45,962 nucleotides of DNA. Origin: Planctomycetes bacterium TMED75 (GTDB taxonomy: Bacteria; Planctomycetota; Phycisphaerae; Phycisphaerales; SM1A02). The notes beneath the pieces are model-generated. The model did no database searches. It was not told where the DNA came from and was given only the letters and a program-made list of their open reading frames with translations. Numbering within the stretch: the stretch's first letter is position 1; every line of letters begins with the position of its first letter. The position numbers and the translations under genes are program-made. The stretch is taken from the NCBI GenBank assembly GCA_002171655.1, contig NHEC01000018.1, positions 1 through 45,962 of the forward strand. Reading direction: 5' to 3'. Of this stretch, positions 26,546 to 34,593 are shown in pieces.

Positions 26546-27877
26546 ATGACCCTGTCGACTGAAGTCCCGCTGGTGAAGTCCCGTCTCTCCTTCATGATGT
26601 TCCTTCAATACGCGATCTGGGGGGCCTGGTTGCCACTGCTCTGGCCCTACCTCAGTGGACACCTCGGATTTGAGCCCGATCAGATCGCGACGATGTTCGC
26701 GGTCGGTGCGGTGGGCGCCATCATCGGGCCGTTCTTCGCGGGCCAGATCGCTGACCGACTCATGAACTCCGAACGCTTTCTTGCGATCAGTCACATTCTG
26801 GGTGCGATTCTGGTCTTCCAGCTCTCGTGGTTGGAGAGTTATTCCGGGTTCCTCGTCTTCAGTCTTCTGTATTCCTTGATCTATTCCCCGACGCTCGCCG
26901 TCACCAACTCACTTTCGTTCCACCACCTCAAGGATCGAGACAAGGAATTCGGCTTGGTGCGGGTCTGGGGCACCGTCGGCTGGATCGTGGTCGGCATTGG
27001 GATCGGCCAGTGGATCCTCTACTCAGCGACGCCCACGGGGGTTCCGGAAGCGGAGGTCCAGGCCTCGCAGGATGCGGCCATGGCAAGCGCCTTCGTACTC
27101 AGTGGGATCCTCGGTCTGGTGCTCGGCTTCTACTGCTTCACGCTTCCGGCGACGCCGCCCACCAAGGGCAAGCAGGAGTTCGCCACCTGGGGGGCGATCA
27201 AGGAAATTCGCATGGCACCCCTGGTCACGCTGTTCATGATCGCGGTTCCGATCTCCTGCATTCATCAGTTCTACTTCGTGCACACCTCGGGTTTCATCGG
27301 AGAATTCCAGAGGCAGTCCGGTGATGACTCGATCGCGGGTTTCTTCAACACCGTCTTCGGGGTCGGTGGGGGAGGCATGATGACGATCGGCCAGTTGACC
27401 GAGATCCTGGTTCTGGCATTGATTCCGATCTTCGCCAAGAAGATCAGCCGCAAGTGGTTCCTGCTCATCGGGACCGCGGCCTACTTCGCCCGCATGCTGC
27501 TCTTCGTCCTCGCGGCCGACATGGGACTTGATCAGGGTGCCGGTCCGCTTGCGTTGCTGATCACAGGAATCGGACTGCACGGACTCTGCTTCGGTTGCTT
27601 CATCTTCGTGGCCTTCATGATCGTTGACGAGGAATCAACCAAGGACGTACGCGCCAGTGCCCAGAATCTCTTCAACCTCGTGATCATCGGCATCGGCGTG
27701 ATTGTCGGGAGCTATCTCGCGAGCGGAGTTGCAACCTGGGCCACGGAAGGGGATCAGATTGATTTCGCCGGTCTCTTCACCGTGCCCATGTACGCCGCTG
27801 CTGCGTGCTTCGTGCTGCTCCTGCTTTTCTATCCCAACAAGGAAGAAGTGGAGTCGATGCGCGCCACGCGTGGCTGA
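26546..27877 (+). CDS. MFS transporter, nucleoside:H+ symporter family
   Basis: This 443-residue inner-membrane protein has about twelve hydrophobic segments. The opening LSFMMFLQYAIWGAWLPLL, the first cytoplasmic loop GPFFAGQIADRLMNSERFLA and the KDREFGLVRVWGTVGWI block (here DKEFGLVRVWG) are typical of NupG/XapB-like nucleoside:proton symporters. Planctomycetes carry many such proteins and the actual substrate may be a sugar or nucleoside. ATG at 26546 lies just before the first helix; GGAG is about 11 bases upstream. A 20-bp hairpin follows the gene. Confidence 0.85.
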   Translation: MTLSTEVPLVKSRLSFMMFLQYAIWGAWLPLLWPYLSGHLGFEPDQIATMFAVGAVGAIIGPFFAGQIADRLMNSERFLAISHILGAILVFQLSWLESYSGFLVFSLLYSLIYSPTLAVTNSLSFHHLKDRDKEFGLVRVWGTVGWIVVGIGIGQWILYSATPTGVPEAEVQASQDAAMASAFVLSGILGLVLGFYCFTLPATPPTKGKQEFATWGAIKEIRMAPLVTLFMIAVPISCIHQFYFVHTSGFIGEFQRQSGDDSIAGFFNTVFGVGGGGMMTIGQLTEILVLALIPIFAKKISRKWFLLIGTAAYFARMLLFVLAADMGLDQGAGPLALLITGIGLHGLCFGCFIFVAFMIVDEESTKDVRASAQNLFNLVIIGIGVIVGSYLASGVATWATEGDQIDFAGLFTVPMYAAAACFVLLLLFYPNKEEVESMRATRG

Positions 27878-27903
27878 GGCCGCCTCTCCTGAGATCGAAT
27901 GCC

Positions 27904-27946
27904 GCTCCGCTTCCTTCATCATCAGTGATGGTGAAGGAGGCGGAGC
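27904..27946. terminator. Long hairpin between the MFS gene and the exporter operon
   Basis: A 20-bp stem (27904-27923 with 27927-27946, two G-T wobbles) closes on a three-base loop. It sits 26 bases after the MFS stop. No T-run follows in either direction, so it may act as a transcript end or a 3' stabiliser rather than a classical terminator. Confidence 0.6.
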
Positions 27947-28070
27947 GCTCTGCATTCAGGCTCCCTGGCTGATGAAGGGTTCCTTTCGGGGAAGATTGGG
28001 CTTTGGGATGAGGACATTCCAGCAGTTGAATCTGGTAATTTGGGTGATCAAGCTCCTCATAGATTGAAAG
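27947..28070. other. Leader region of the exporter operon
   Basis: This 124-base region should hold the promoter of the four-gene exporter operon. I looked for a small precursor peptide (a Gly-Gly leader or NHLP/Nif11-type leader) and saw none on either strand. No convincing -35/-10 pair was found. Confidence 0.45.
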
Positions 28071-29456
28071 ATGATCTGCATGTCGGACAAGACACCGAGT
28101 TCCAATTCCGGAGACACTTCGAGCGACGGTGGCTTATCCACGAGAGAATCAGCCTGGGATCCCACTTCCCATATTGCCAGTGCCGAAGCGTCCTCGCTGC
28201 TCAAAAGCATCGGAGGCGATCGGTCGCAAGTCTTCGTGGTGACGAGCATTCGAGGCTGGATCGCCCTGGGGTTCTTTCTTCTCCTGATCATCGCTTTGAG
28301 CATCTGGGTCTTCGCCGGCCAGATCGTTGAAGTGGTTCAGGGTGACGGCATGCTCATCGGAAGAGCCAAGTTGTATTCCGTGACCTCTTCGGCTTCCGCC
28401 CGGGTGGTTCAGTTGAACGTGACTCCTGGTGATTCGATCACCCGGGGAGACCTGCTCGTCGAACTCGATCCCACCGAACTCGATGCGGAGATTCGGGGGC
28501 AGCGAAGTGTCTATGACCTGCAGGTCGAGGAGAATGCACGACTGACTCAGTCGGACATCCAGGAGCTTGAGCGAGTGCTTGATGCAGTCGCGCGCTCCAT
28601 TCAGGAGCAGGAAGCGGCGATCGAAATCAGCACGCAACTGATCGAGTCCTACGCCAAGCAGATGGAGTACCAGAAGGAGCTCTTGGACCGGGGCCTGGTC
28701 ACCCTTCAGGCGTATCTGAAGACCAAGTCCGAGGTGCTTCAGCTAGAAGAGAACATCTTTTCCGCCAAGGCGGCTATCGCGGATTCGGAACTCGCGTCCG
28801 CGTCGGCTCGTCAGTCCTTCGACGCCGCCATTGCCAGTCGTCTCGAAGCGATTTCAAAGACTGATGCGCAACTGGGGGTCCTTCTGGCAAGACGTGAACA
28901 GAAGAACAACATCTACAGCCCGGTGGACGGGTTGGTGGTTGCCGTCGATGTCGAGGTCCAGGAGTACATCACTTCCGGGGAGCAGATGCTTCGAATCGAG
29001 GTCGGATCATCCCCGGAGAAGCCGCTTCATTGTCTTGCCTACGTCCCGGCGCGAATGGGCAAGCGCATCGAACAGGGCATGCTCTGCCAGTTGATGCCGG
29101 AAGTGACCTACTACAACGAGTACGGATACGTGCTGGGTAGGATTCAATCGGTCTCCTCATATCCCGCCACTCGTTCGGATCTGATGATGCAGTTCGGTGA
29201 TTCCGCGCTGGTGGACCGCATGGTGGCCCAGCAGCCGGACGGCTTGCTGGTCGACATCGAGTTGCAGCTCGATCCGTCCACTCCCACCGGGTACCGCTGG
29301 ACCAGCCGGAAAGGCTTTCCCGAGCCACTGCTTCCGGGAACACCGACCCAGGTTCGTGTGATCTACGATCGGATCGCGCCGATCGAACTCATCAGTCCAC
29401 TGATCAAAGACTACCTTTTCGGCCGTGACCCCGGCCGTGGACCAGGTTCGCAATGA
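28071..29456 (+). CDS. HlyD-type membrane fusion protein of an NHLP/NHLM-like export system
   Basis: This 461-residue periplasmic adaptor has a polar N-terminus (about 60 residues) with a VFVVTSIRGWIALGF entry, one membrane helix (about 65-88), and a lipoyl-like half (VQGDGMLIGRAKLYSVTSSASARVVQLNVTPGDSI). A long alpha-helical hairpin (about 140-280) follows, then the second lipoyl half (IYSPVDGLVVAVDVEVQEYI) and a beta-barrel. The order and the 'GMLI' strand match the NHLM bacteriocin system secretion protein family. Starts at 28071 (ATG) or 28080 (ATG) are equally possible. It is the first gene of a four-gene operon with two ABC proteins and a TolC-type protein. It should bridge the ABC pair to the outer-membrane channel. 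Confidence 0.88.
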   Translation: MICMSDKTPSSNSGDTSSDGGLSTRESAWDPTSHIASAEASSLLKSIGGDRSQVFVVTSIRGWIALGFFLLLIIALSIWVFAGQIVEVVQGDGMLIGRAKLYSVTSSASARVVQLNVTPGDSITRGDLLVELDPTELDAEIRGQRSVYDLQVEENARLTQSDIQELERVLDAVARSIQEQEAAIEISTQLIESYAKQMEYQKELLDRGLVTLQAYLKTKSEVLQLEENIFSAKAAIADSELASASARQSFDAAIASRLEAISKTDAQLGVLLARREQKNNIYSPVDGLVVAVDVEVQEYITSGEQMLRIEVGSSPEKPLHCLAYVPARMGKRIEQGMLCQLMPEVTYYNEYGYVLGRIQSVSSYPATRSDLMMQFGDSALVDRMVAQQPDGLLVDIELQLDPSTPTGYRWTSRKGFPEPLLPGTPTQVRVIYDRIAPIELISPLIKDYLFGRDPGRGPGSQ

Positions 29457-29479
29457 GCGCGTTCCAGTGGGAGTCCTGA
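29453..29479 (+). other. Eight-codon reading frame overlapping the HlyD stop, in frame with the next gene
   Basis: ATG at 29453 overlaps the TGA of the HlyD gene (ATGA), the same coupling used at the other two junctions of this operon. It runs MSAFQWES and stops at TGA (29477-29479). The frame is the same as that of the next ABC gene, whose GTG comes two codons later. It is either a tiny coupling peptide or the true N-terminus broken by TGA. Confidence 0.6.
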
Positions 29480-29482
29480 TCG

Positions 29483-31648
29483 GTGTACAACACCCCTTCC
29501 ATCCTGCAGCTGTCCGAGGTTGAAGGGCCGGCAGCGGCGCTCTCCATGGTCCTGGCCTACCACGGGCGCTGGGAATCTCTGGGGCAGCTGACCGCCGATT
29601 GCGACGCGGGGCGCTCCGGTGCCAGTCTGGACCTGCTCAAAACGGTTGGTGGCCTCTACGGACTGGAGGGTGAATCCCGTGAAGTCACCGACCTCAAGTC
29701 GCTCGACCAGTTGAATGGGCCTGTGATCCTGCTCTGGAAGGCAGGCACCTTCCTGGTCTACGAAGGGCGTTCGGGGAGCAAGATGCGTGTCAACGATCCT
29801 GCATACGGGCCCCGCTGGATCGAACCGAAGGAATTCGAAGAGGGGTTCCAAAATCAGGTGCTGGTCCTCGAGCCGGGTTCGGAATTCACCAAGGGGGGGG
29901 TGAAACCGAACATCCTGGTCGCGCTGAACTACCGTCTTCGGGGGTACCGACTGTCTCTGCTGTTCTCGTTGTTCGCCGGCCTCCTGGCAGTGGTGCCGGG
30001 ATTCATGACCGCGGTCTTCAGCACGGTCTTCGTCAACTACGTCCTGGTTCGGGGGTTCACTTTCTGGATCATTCCACTCGTGGTGTGCATGCTCATCTGC
30101 TGCACGCTCTTGATCGGGCTCACCTGGCTTCAATACAACTCGCTGCTCCGAGTTCAATTTCGGTTCACGTGCGAACAGGCGGCTCTGTTCATCAGGCACC
30201 TCTATCTGCTTCCCATGAGCTTTCACCACCAGCAGCTTCCTGGAGAGTTGAATAATCGAGTCAGTCTGAACATGAACGTGGCGGTCGTTCTCACCAGGAA
30301 TCTCGGACTCGCGATCATTGGCGGAATCTCTTCGATCTTCTATGCCCTCTTCATGGCGATCTACAGCTGGAAGCTCGCATTGCTGGTGGTCGGTGTCGCC
30401 CTCCTCAACGCAGTGGTCCTCAAGTTCTTCAACACCACCCGCTCCAACGAGAGCAAGCGGATGTCTCAGATCAACGGCCTTCAACAGGGAAAACTCGTCT
30501 ATGGCTTGAGCGCGATGGAACTCTTCAAGGTGGGTGCCTCGGAGCAGGACTGGGTCAAGGCCTGGTCGACCCTGCAGGTGCAGACCGCCACGTTTCGGCA
30601 GAATCTCGCCGTGCAGACCAGATACATTCGTTCCTTGTCCACCTTCATCCAGGGCTTCCTCATCAATGTGGTCATTCTGGGTTTCGGTGGGTATCAGGTC
30701 ATTGTCGGTGAGCTGACCTTCGGTGGGCTGGTCGCCCTTCAGACTCTGGGTGCACTGATGCTCGCGCCACTGGCCTCGATGGTCGCGCTCGGGCAGTCGC
30801 TGCAGGTGCTCAAGGCCTACCTGATGCGTCTCGATGACGTCTGGGCGCATCGAATCGCCCCGCGCTTCTGGAATGATCTGAGCAGCATCGAGCAGGGTTC
30901 TTCGGAGGATTCGAATTCATCCGCTCGGCTTCGTGGCGAGATCGAACTGCGCAATGTCACCTTCGGCTACGCGCGTGCGCTCGATCCGCTCTTCAAGGAT
31001 CTGAGCCTCAAGGTTCGTCCGGGTGGCCGCGTCGCGCTGGTGGGGGTCTCGGGCGCGGGTAAAAGCACGGTCGGCAACCTCGTGGCGGGGTTGTATCCTC
31101 CATGGTCCGGGGAAGTGCTGCTCGACGGCAAACCGATTGAAACCTACGGTCACATCAAATTGACGACGAACATCGCTCGCGTGAATCAGTCGGTGCGACT
31201 CTTCGAAGGCACCGTCAACGAAAACATCACCATGTACTGCAGTTCCATTTCAGAGCAGTCGGTGCGCAGGGCAACGAAGGACGCTCTCCTGTTCGACACT
31301 CTTTCCCGAAGGTCGGCGGGGATCCACACCGAAGTGCTGCCGGGCGGGGCCAACTTCTCTTGTGGACAACGGCAGCAGATGGAGATTGCCCGAGCTCTGG
31401 CTTCCAATCCGGCCATCATGATCATGGATGAGGCCACGAGCACTCTGGACAGCATGACCGAGCGGAAGATCGACGAGAATATCCGTGGCCGAGGCTGCAC
31501 CTGCCTGATCATGGCTCATCGACTGAGCACCGTACGAGACGCCGATGAGATCATCGTTCTGGAAAAGGGCGAAGTGCTCGAGCGCGGTTCACATGACGAA
31601 CTCATGGCATTGAATGGTTCCTACGCAAAGCTGGTGAGTGCGCAGTGA
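29483..31648 (+). CDS. NHLP/NHLM-type ABC transporter 1 with a catalytically dead C39-like peptidase domain
   Basis: This 721-residue protein has three parts. Residues 1-130 form a C39-like peptidase domain; the usual QMExxECGAAAL is here QLSEVEGPAAAL, so the nucleophile Cys is Gly15 and the next Gly is Pro16. The catalytic His (normally HFVV) is Thr89 (GTFLV), while Asp105 in NDPAYGPR remains. Residues about 155-450 hold the membrane helices. Residues about 490-721 are the ATPase: GVSGAGKST Walker A (about 520-528), signature FSCGQ (625-629, normally LSGGQ), Walker B MDEATS with Glu650, and His679. Without Cys and His the domain can bind a leader but not cut it. GTG at 29483, with GGGAG nine bases upstream, is the first start in frame after a TGA. 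It overlaps the next gene by four bases. Confidence 0.9.
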   Translation: MYNTPSILQLSEVEGPAAALSMVLAYHGRWESLGQLTADCDAGRSGASLDLLKTVGGLYGLEGESREVTDLKSLDQLNGPVILLWKAGTFLVYEGRSGSKMRVNDPAYGPRWIEPKEFEEGFQNQVLVLEPGSEFTKGGVKPNILVALNYRLRGYRLSLLFSLFAGLLAVVPGFMTAVFSTVFVNYVLVRGFTFWIIPLVVCMLICCTLLIGLTWLQYNSLLRVQFRFTCEQAALFIRHLYLLPMSFHHQQLPGELNNRVSLNMNVAVVLTRNLGLAIIGGISSIFYALFMAIYSWKLALLVVGVALLNAVVLKFFNTTRSNESKRMSQINGLQQGKLVYGLSAMELFKVGASEQDWVKAWSTLQVQTATFRQNLAVQTRYIRSLSTFIQGFLINVVILGFGGYQVIVGELTFGGLVALQTLGALMLAPLASMVALGQSLQVLKAYLMRLDDVWAHRIAPRFWNDLSSIEQGSSEDSNSSARLRGEIELRNVTFGYARALDPLFKDLSLKVRPGGRVALVGVSGAGKSTVGNLVAGLYPPWSGEVLLDGKPIETYGHIKLTTNIARVNQSVRLFEGTVNENITMYCSSISEQSVRRATKDALLFDTLSRRSAGIHTEVLPGGANFSCGQRQQMEIARALASNPAIMIMDEATSTLDSMTERKIDENIRGRGCTCLIMAHRLSTVRDADEIIVLEKGEVLERGSHDELMALNGSYAKLVSAQ

Positions 31649-34593
31649 ATCAGAGCGGCCGCACACATTTCTCCGATGCGATCCAGCAACTCGTCGACCG
31701 TGACGCTGAGCGCTCGGTTCGTCCCTCCAAGAAGTTGCTTTCTGATCCGGATCCAGAATCCTGCTGGCTGATTCTTGCCGGCACCGCTCGGCTTCTCGCC
31801 CGAATGAAATCGGATCAACCCGGGACCTGGGAACCGCTCCTGCTCTGCGAAACCGGTCAGGTTCTTCTGGGTGTGTCGTCTGGATCCGATCTCGAATTCC
31901 AGGTCGAGTGGAGTGATGATGCGGAGTACATCGTTGAGCGCCTCGATGAACTCGGTCCCGACGAGCTCGCCGAGATTGTGGCGGAGGGACTGGCCCAGTT
32001 GACTTCTCATTTCTCCGATCAGTCGGCTCCGCTCATCCGGGCGGATCCCTCGGATCCTGAGCGCCCTCAGGTGATCGAATCCGGACGGACCGTGCTGCTT
32101 GGCGCTCCCCAGGGAATGATCTGGCTGGTTGACGCTCCGGTGCGCGCGCGATTGGACATGTCCGCGCAGGTCTCCCCGACCGAGGTCTCTTCCGATACGT
32201 ACTCGATGGGAGTGCTGCCCGGTCACTGTGTGATCTCGGTTGATCAGAAAACTTCGGTTCGGGCGATTGCACCCGCACAACTCGTTGACCGCCTTCCTTC
32301 CGGCACATCGCCGACCGCATGCCTTGGTGCATTCATCGATCATCTGGCTCATCAGGCGATCGTCTCCACGGACCGGAAGCATCGTGATGCGTACTGGGAG
32401 AAGATCAGTTTCGAACGAGAGGTTCTGCGCGAAGCGATCGGATCCTTCACCACCGTCGCAAAGCGGGGACTGTCTCCCGGTATCGAACGATCCAGGAGTG
32501 AACTGGTCAATGCCGCCAGGGAAGTGATGGAGGCCGACGGGCTCACGACTCCCAAGGAATTCACCGTTCCCGAAGGAATCACCTCTGAGGAGGAGGTGCT
32601 CAGGTCGATCACCGAGCAATCCGGTTGCTTCTACCGATTCATCGAAGCGCCCGTGAAATGGCATCGGCGACATGCCGGTCCGATGCTTGCGATCTGGGGA
32701 AGTGAACGAATTCCGGTCGTGTTGCAACGCGGCAAGATTTCTGGATACCGGGCTCGTTACGTGGACCAGGATGGTTCAGAGGTCGAGCGCAAGGTTGATT
32801 CGGCCCTGGCAAGGGAATTGTCGCCCTGTCTGGTCGCCTTCTACCCGTCTTTCCCCGATCACCCCCTGACCGGACGTGATCTCTGGTTGCTCGTGAAGGA
32901 CAAGGTGCTCTGGAATCTGTCGGTGGTGCTCATTCTGGGATTCATCGGCTCGATGCTTCAGCTCTTCGTGCCCTTTGCGACCGGTTACGTGGTCGGCACC
33001 ACGATCCCCGACAACAACATCGAGTCCTTGTTGCTGATCTGCATCGGCCTCACGCTGGCGCTGCTCACATCGATCTCCTTCTACATGGTCGCCATGTTCT
33101 CACTCATCCGCATAGAGGGGATACTGAGCGTACGGGTGACCGCCGCCCTGGTCACCCGGATTGCCCGGTTGCCCCTGCAGTTCTTCGAGCAGCACTCCGC
33201 GGGTGATCTGGTGCAGAGGCTCGTCAGCATCGAACACCTGAGGTGGGCGATGTCCAAGGCGGTGGCCCACTCGCTGGTTGCGGGCTTGTTCACCCTGATG
33301 TACCTCTTCGCCATCGCCTACTTCAGCACGACCCTGTTGTGGGCCAGTCTGGTGGTTCTGTCGGTGTACATCGGCTACTACCTGGTCAACGCGTATATTT
33401 CGGTCCGGTACTACAAGAGCCGAATGGACATGACCGGGAACGCGTACGGACTCAACATCCTGGGACTGGAGTCCATCGAGACCATCCGGCTGAACGGATC
33501 CGAGTCCCAGTTTCTCAGTCGGTACCTCAAGTACTTCGCCGGCCAGCAACGCGCGGTCTACAAGATCGGTTACCTCTCCAACCTCAACAGCTCCGCAGAA
33601 GTCGGCATGCCCGTTCTCTCCATGGCGGTTTTCTACCTCATGTACTTCGCCTTTCTTCGAGATGAACTTTCGGTCGGTGCATTTCTCGGTTTCTTCGCCG
33701 CATTCTCCGCGCTGCTCGTGGGGATGATCGCCCTGGGTCGATCCCTGTTCCCCTTGTTCTCCGCGGCGGCCGTGTACCATCGAATCAAGCCGATTCTGCA
33801 AGCCGTTCCGGAATCCACGATCGGTCTGAAGGATCCGGGCCGGATCCATGGTCATGTGGTCGTACGGGACCTCATCTACAGCGCACCGGGTGGTGGGCGA
33901 CCGATCATTGATGGATTGGACCTCGAGATCTTTCCCAATCAGGTCAACGTGCTGGTGGGCCCCAGTGGCTGTGGCAAGACGACTCTGGTCCGTCTTTTCC
34001 TGCGTATATTGAAGGAGGATTCCGGGACCATCACCTTCGATGGTGCGGAAGCCGCGACGCTTGACCCCCGTTCGCTGAGGCGCCACCTCGGTGTGGTCGG
34101 TCAGCAGCAGTCGATTTCCCCGGCCTCGATTCGTCAGCTCATCAGTCCTTCCGGGCTTCATTCCGATGATGAGATCTGGAATCTACTCGGTGAAGTCGGC
34201 TTGAAGGACGATTTCAAGGACTTCAACATGGGCCTGGCGACCACGCTCGGCCCCTCCAGTCTTTCGGGGGGACAGCAGCAGCGACTCGCCATCGGCGCCG
34301 CTCTGGGCAAGTCGCCTCACTTGCTGCTTCTTGATCAGTCGCTTTCCTCTCTGGAAACCAACTCACAGAGGTTGCTGATCAAGGCGATGCGAACCCGAGA
34401 CATCACGCTTCTGCTCATCACCCAGCGGCTGTCGGCTCTGCGCACGGTGGAGCACATCAACTACATGGATCAAGGCCGCATCCTGGAATCCGGCTCATTC
34501 ACAGATCTGTTGAATCTCGACGGTGGATTTGCCTCCATGGCGCGAGAGCAGCTCACCCAAGAGGACCTCTCGGAACTCGGGGTGACCCGATGA
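31645..34593 (+). CDS. NHLP/NHLM-type ABC transporter 2 with degenerate ATPase residues
   Basis: This is a 982-residue protein. About 400 N-terminal residues form the soluble regulatory-like region of NHLM ABC2 proteins (WLILAGTARLLA start, VLPGHCVISVD middle). Membrane helices span about 425-720. The ATPase has Walker A GPSGCGKTT (772-780) and a canonical signature LSGGQ (873-877). In Walker B LLLLDQ the catalytic Glu is Gln898, and the H-loop His is Gln927 (ITQRLSAL). Its own ATP site is therefore expected to bind but not hydrolyse ATP well. It probably pairs with ABC 1 upstream. The start is GTG at 31645 overlapping the upstream stop (GTGA), and the end overlaps the TolC gene (ATGA). The length is greater than the roughly 900 residues I would expect for the family. 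Confidence 0.88.
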   Translation: MNQSGRTHFSDAIQQLVDRDAERSVRPSKKLLSDPDPESCWLILAGTARLLARMKSDQPGTWEPLLLCETGQVLLGVSSGSDLEFQVEWSDDAEYIVERLDELGPDELAEIVAEGLAQLTSHFSDQSAPLIRADPSDPERPQVIESGRTVLLGAPQGMIWLVDAPVRARLDMSAQVSPTEVSSDTYSMGVLPGHCVISVDQKTSVRAIAPAQLVDRLPSGTSPTACLGAFIDHLAHQAIVSTDRKHRDAYWEKISFEREVLREAIGSFTTVAKRGLSPGIERSRSELVNAAREVMEADGLTTPKEFTVPEGITSEEEVLRSITEQSGCFYRFIEAPVKWHRRHAGPMLAIWGSERIPVVLQRGKISGYRARYVDQDGSEVERKVDSALARELSPCLVAFYPSFPDHPLTGRDLWLLVKDKVLWNLSVVLILGFIGSMLQLFVPFATGYVVGTTIPDNNIESLLLICIGLTLALLTSISFYMVAMFSLIRIEGILSVRVTAALVTRIARLPLQFFEQHSAGDLVQRLVSIEHLRWAMSKAVAHSLVAGLFTLMYLFAIAYFSTTLLWASLVVLSVYIGYYLVNAYISVRYYKSRMDMTGNAYGLNILGLESIETIRLNGSESQFLSRYLKYFAGQQRAVYKIGYLSNLNSSAEVGMPVLSMAVFYLMYFAFLRDELSVGAFLGFFAAFSALLVGMIALGRSLFPLFSAAAVYHRIKPILQAVPESTIGLKDPGRIHGHVVVRDLIYSAPGGGRPIIDGLDLEIFPNQVNVLVGPSGCGKTTLVRLFLRILKEDSGTITFDGAEAATLDPRSLRRHLGVVGQQQSISPASIRQLISPSGLHSDDEIWNLLGEVGLKDDFKDFNMGLATTLGPSSLSGGQQQRLAIGAALGKSPHLLLLDQSLSSLETNSQRLLIKAMRTRDITLLLITQRLSALRTVEHINYMDQGRILESGSFTDLLNLDGGFASMAREQLTQEDLSELGVTR

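Noticed and set aside
27878-28070. Possible RiPP precursor peptide before the exporter operon
   Set aside because: Both strands were read for a small frame with a ribosome site and a Gly-Gly or NHLP/Nif11-like leader. None was found; only a hairpin is present.
29411-30850. 479-codon open frame on the minus strand inside the ABC 1 gene
   Set aside because: The opposite strand encodes a clear ABC transporter; the antisense translation is charged, low-complexity and has no motif, as expected for GC-rich antisense frames.
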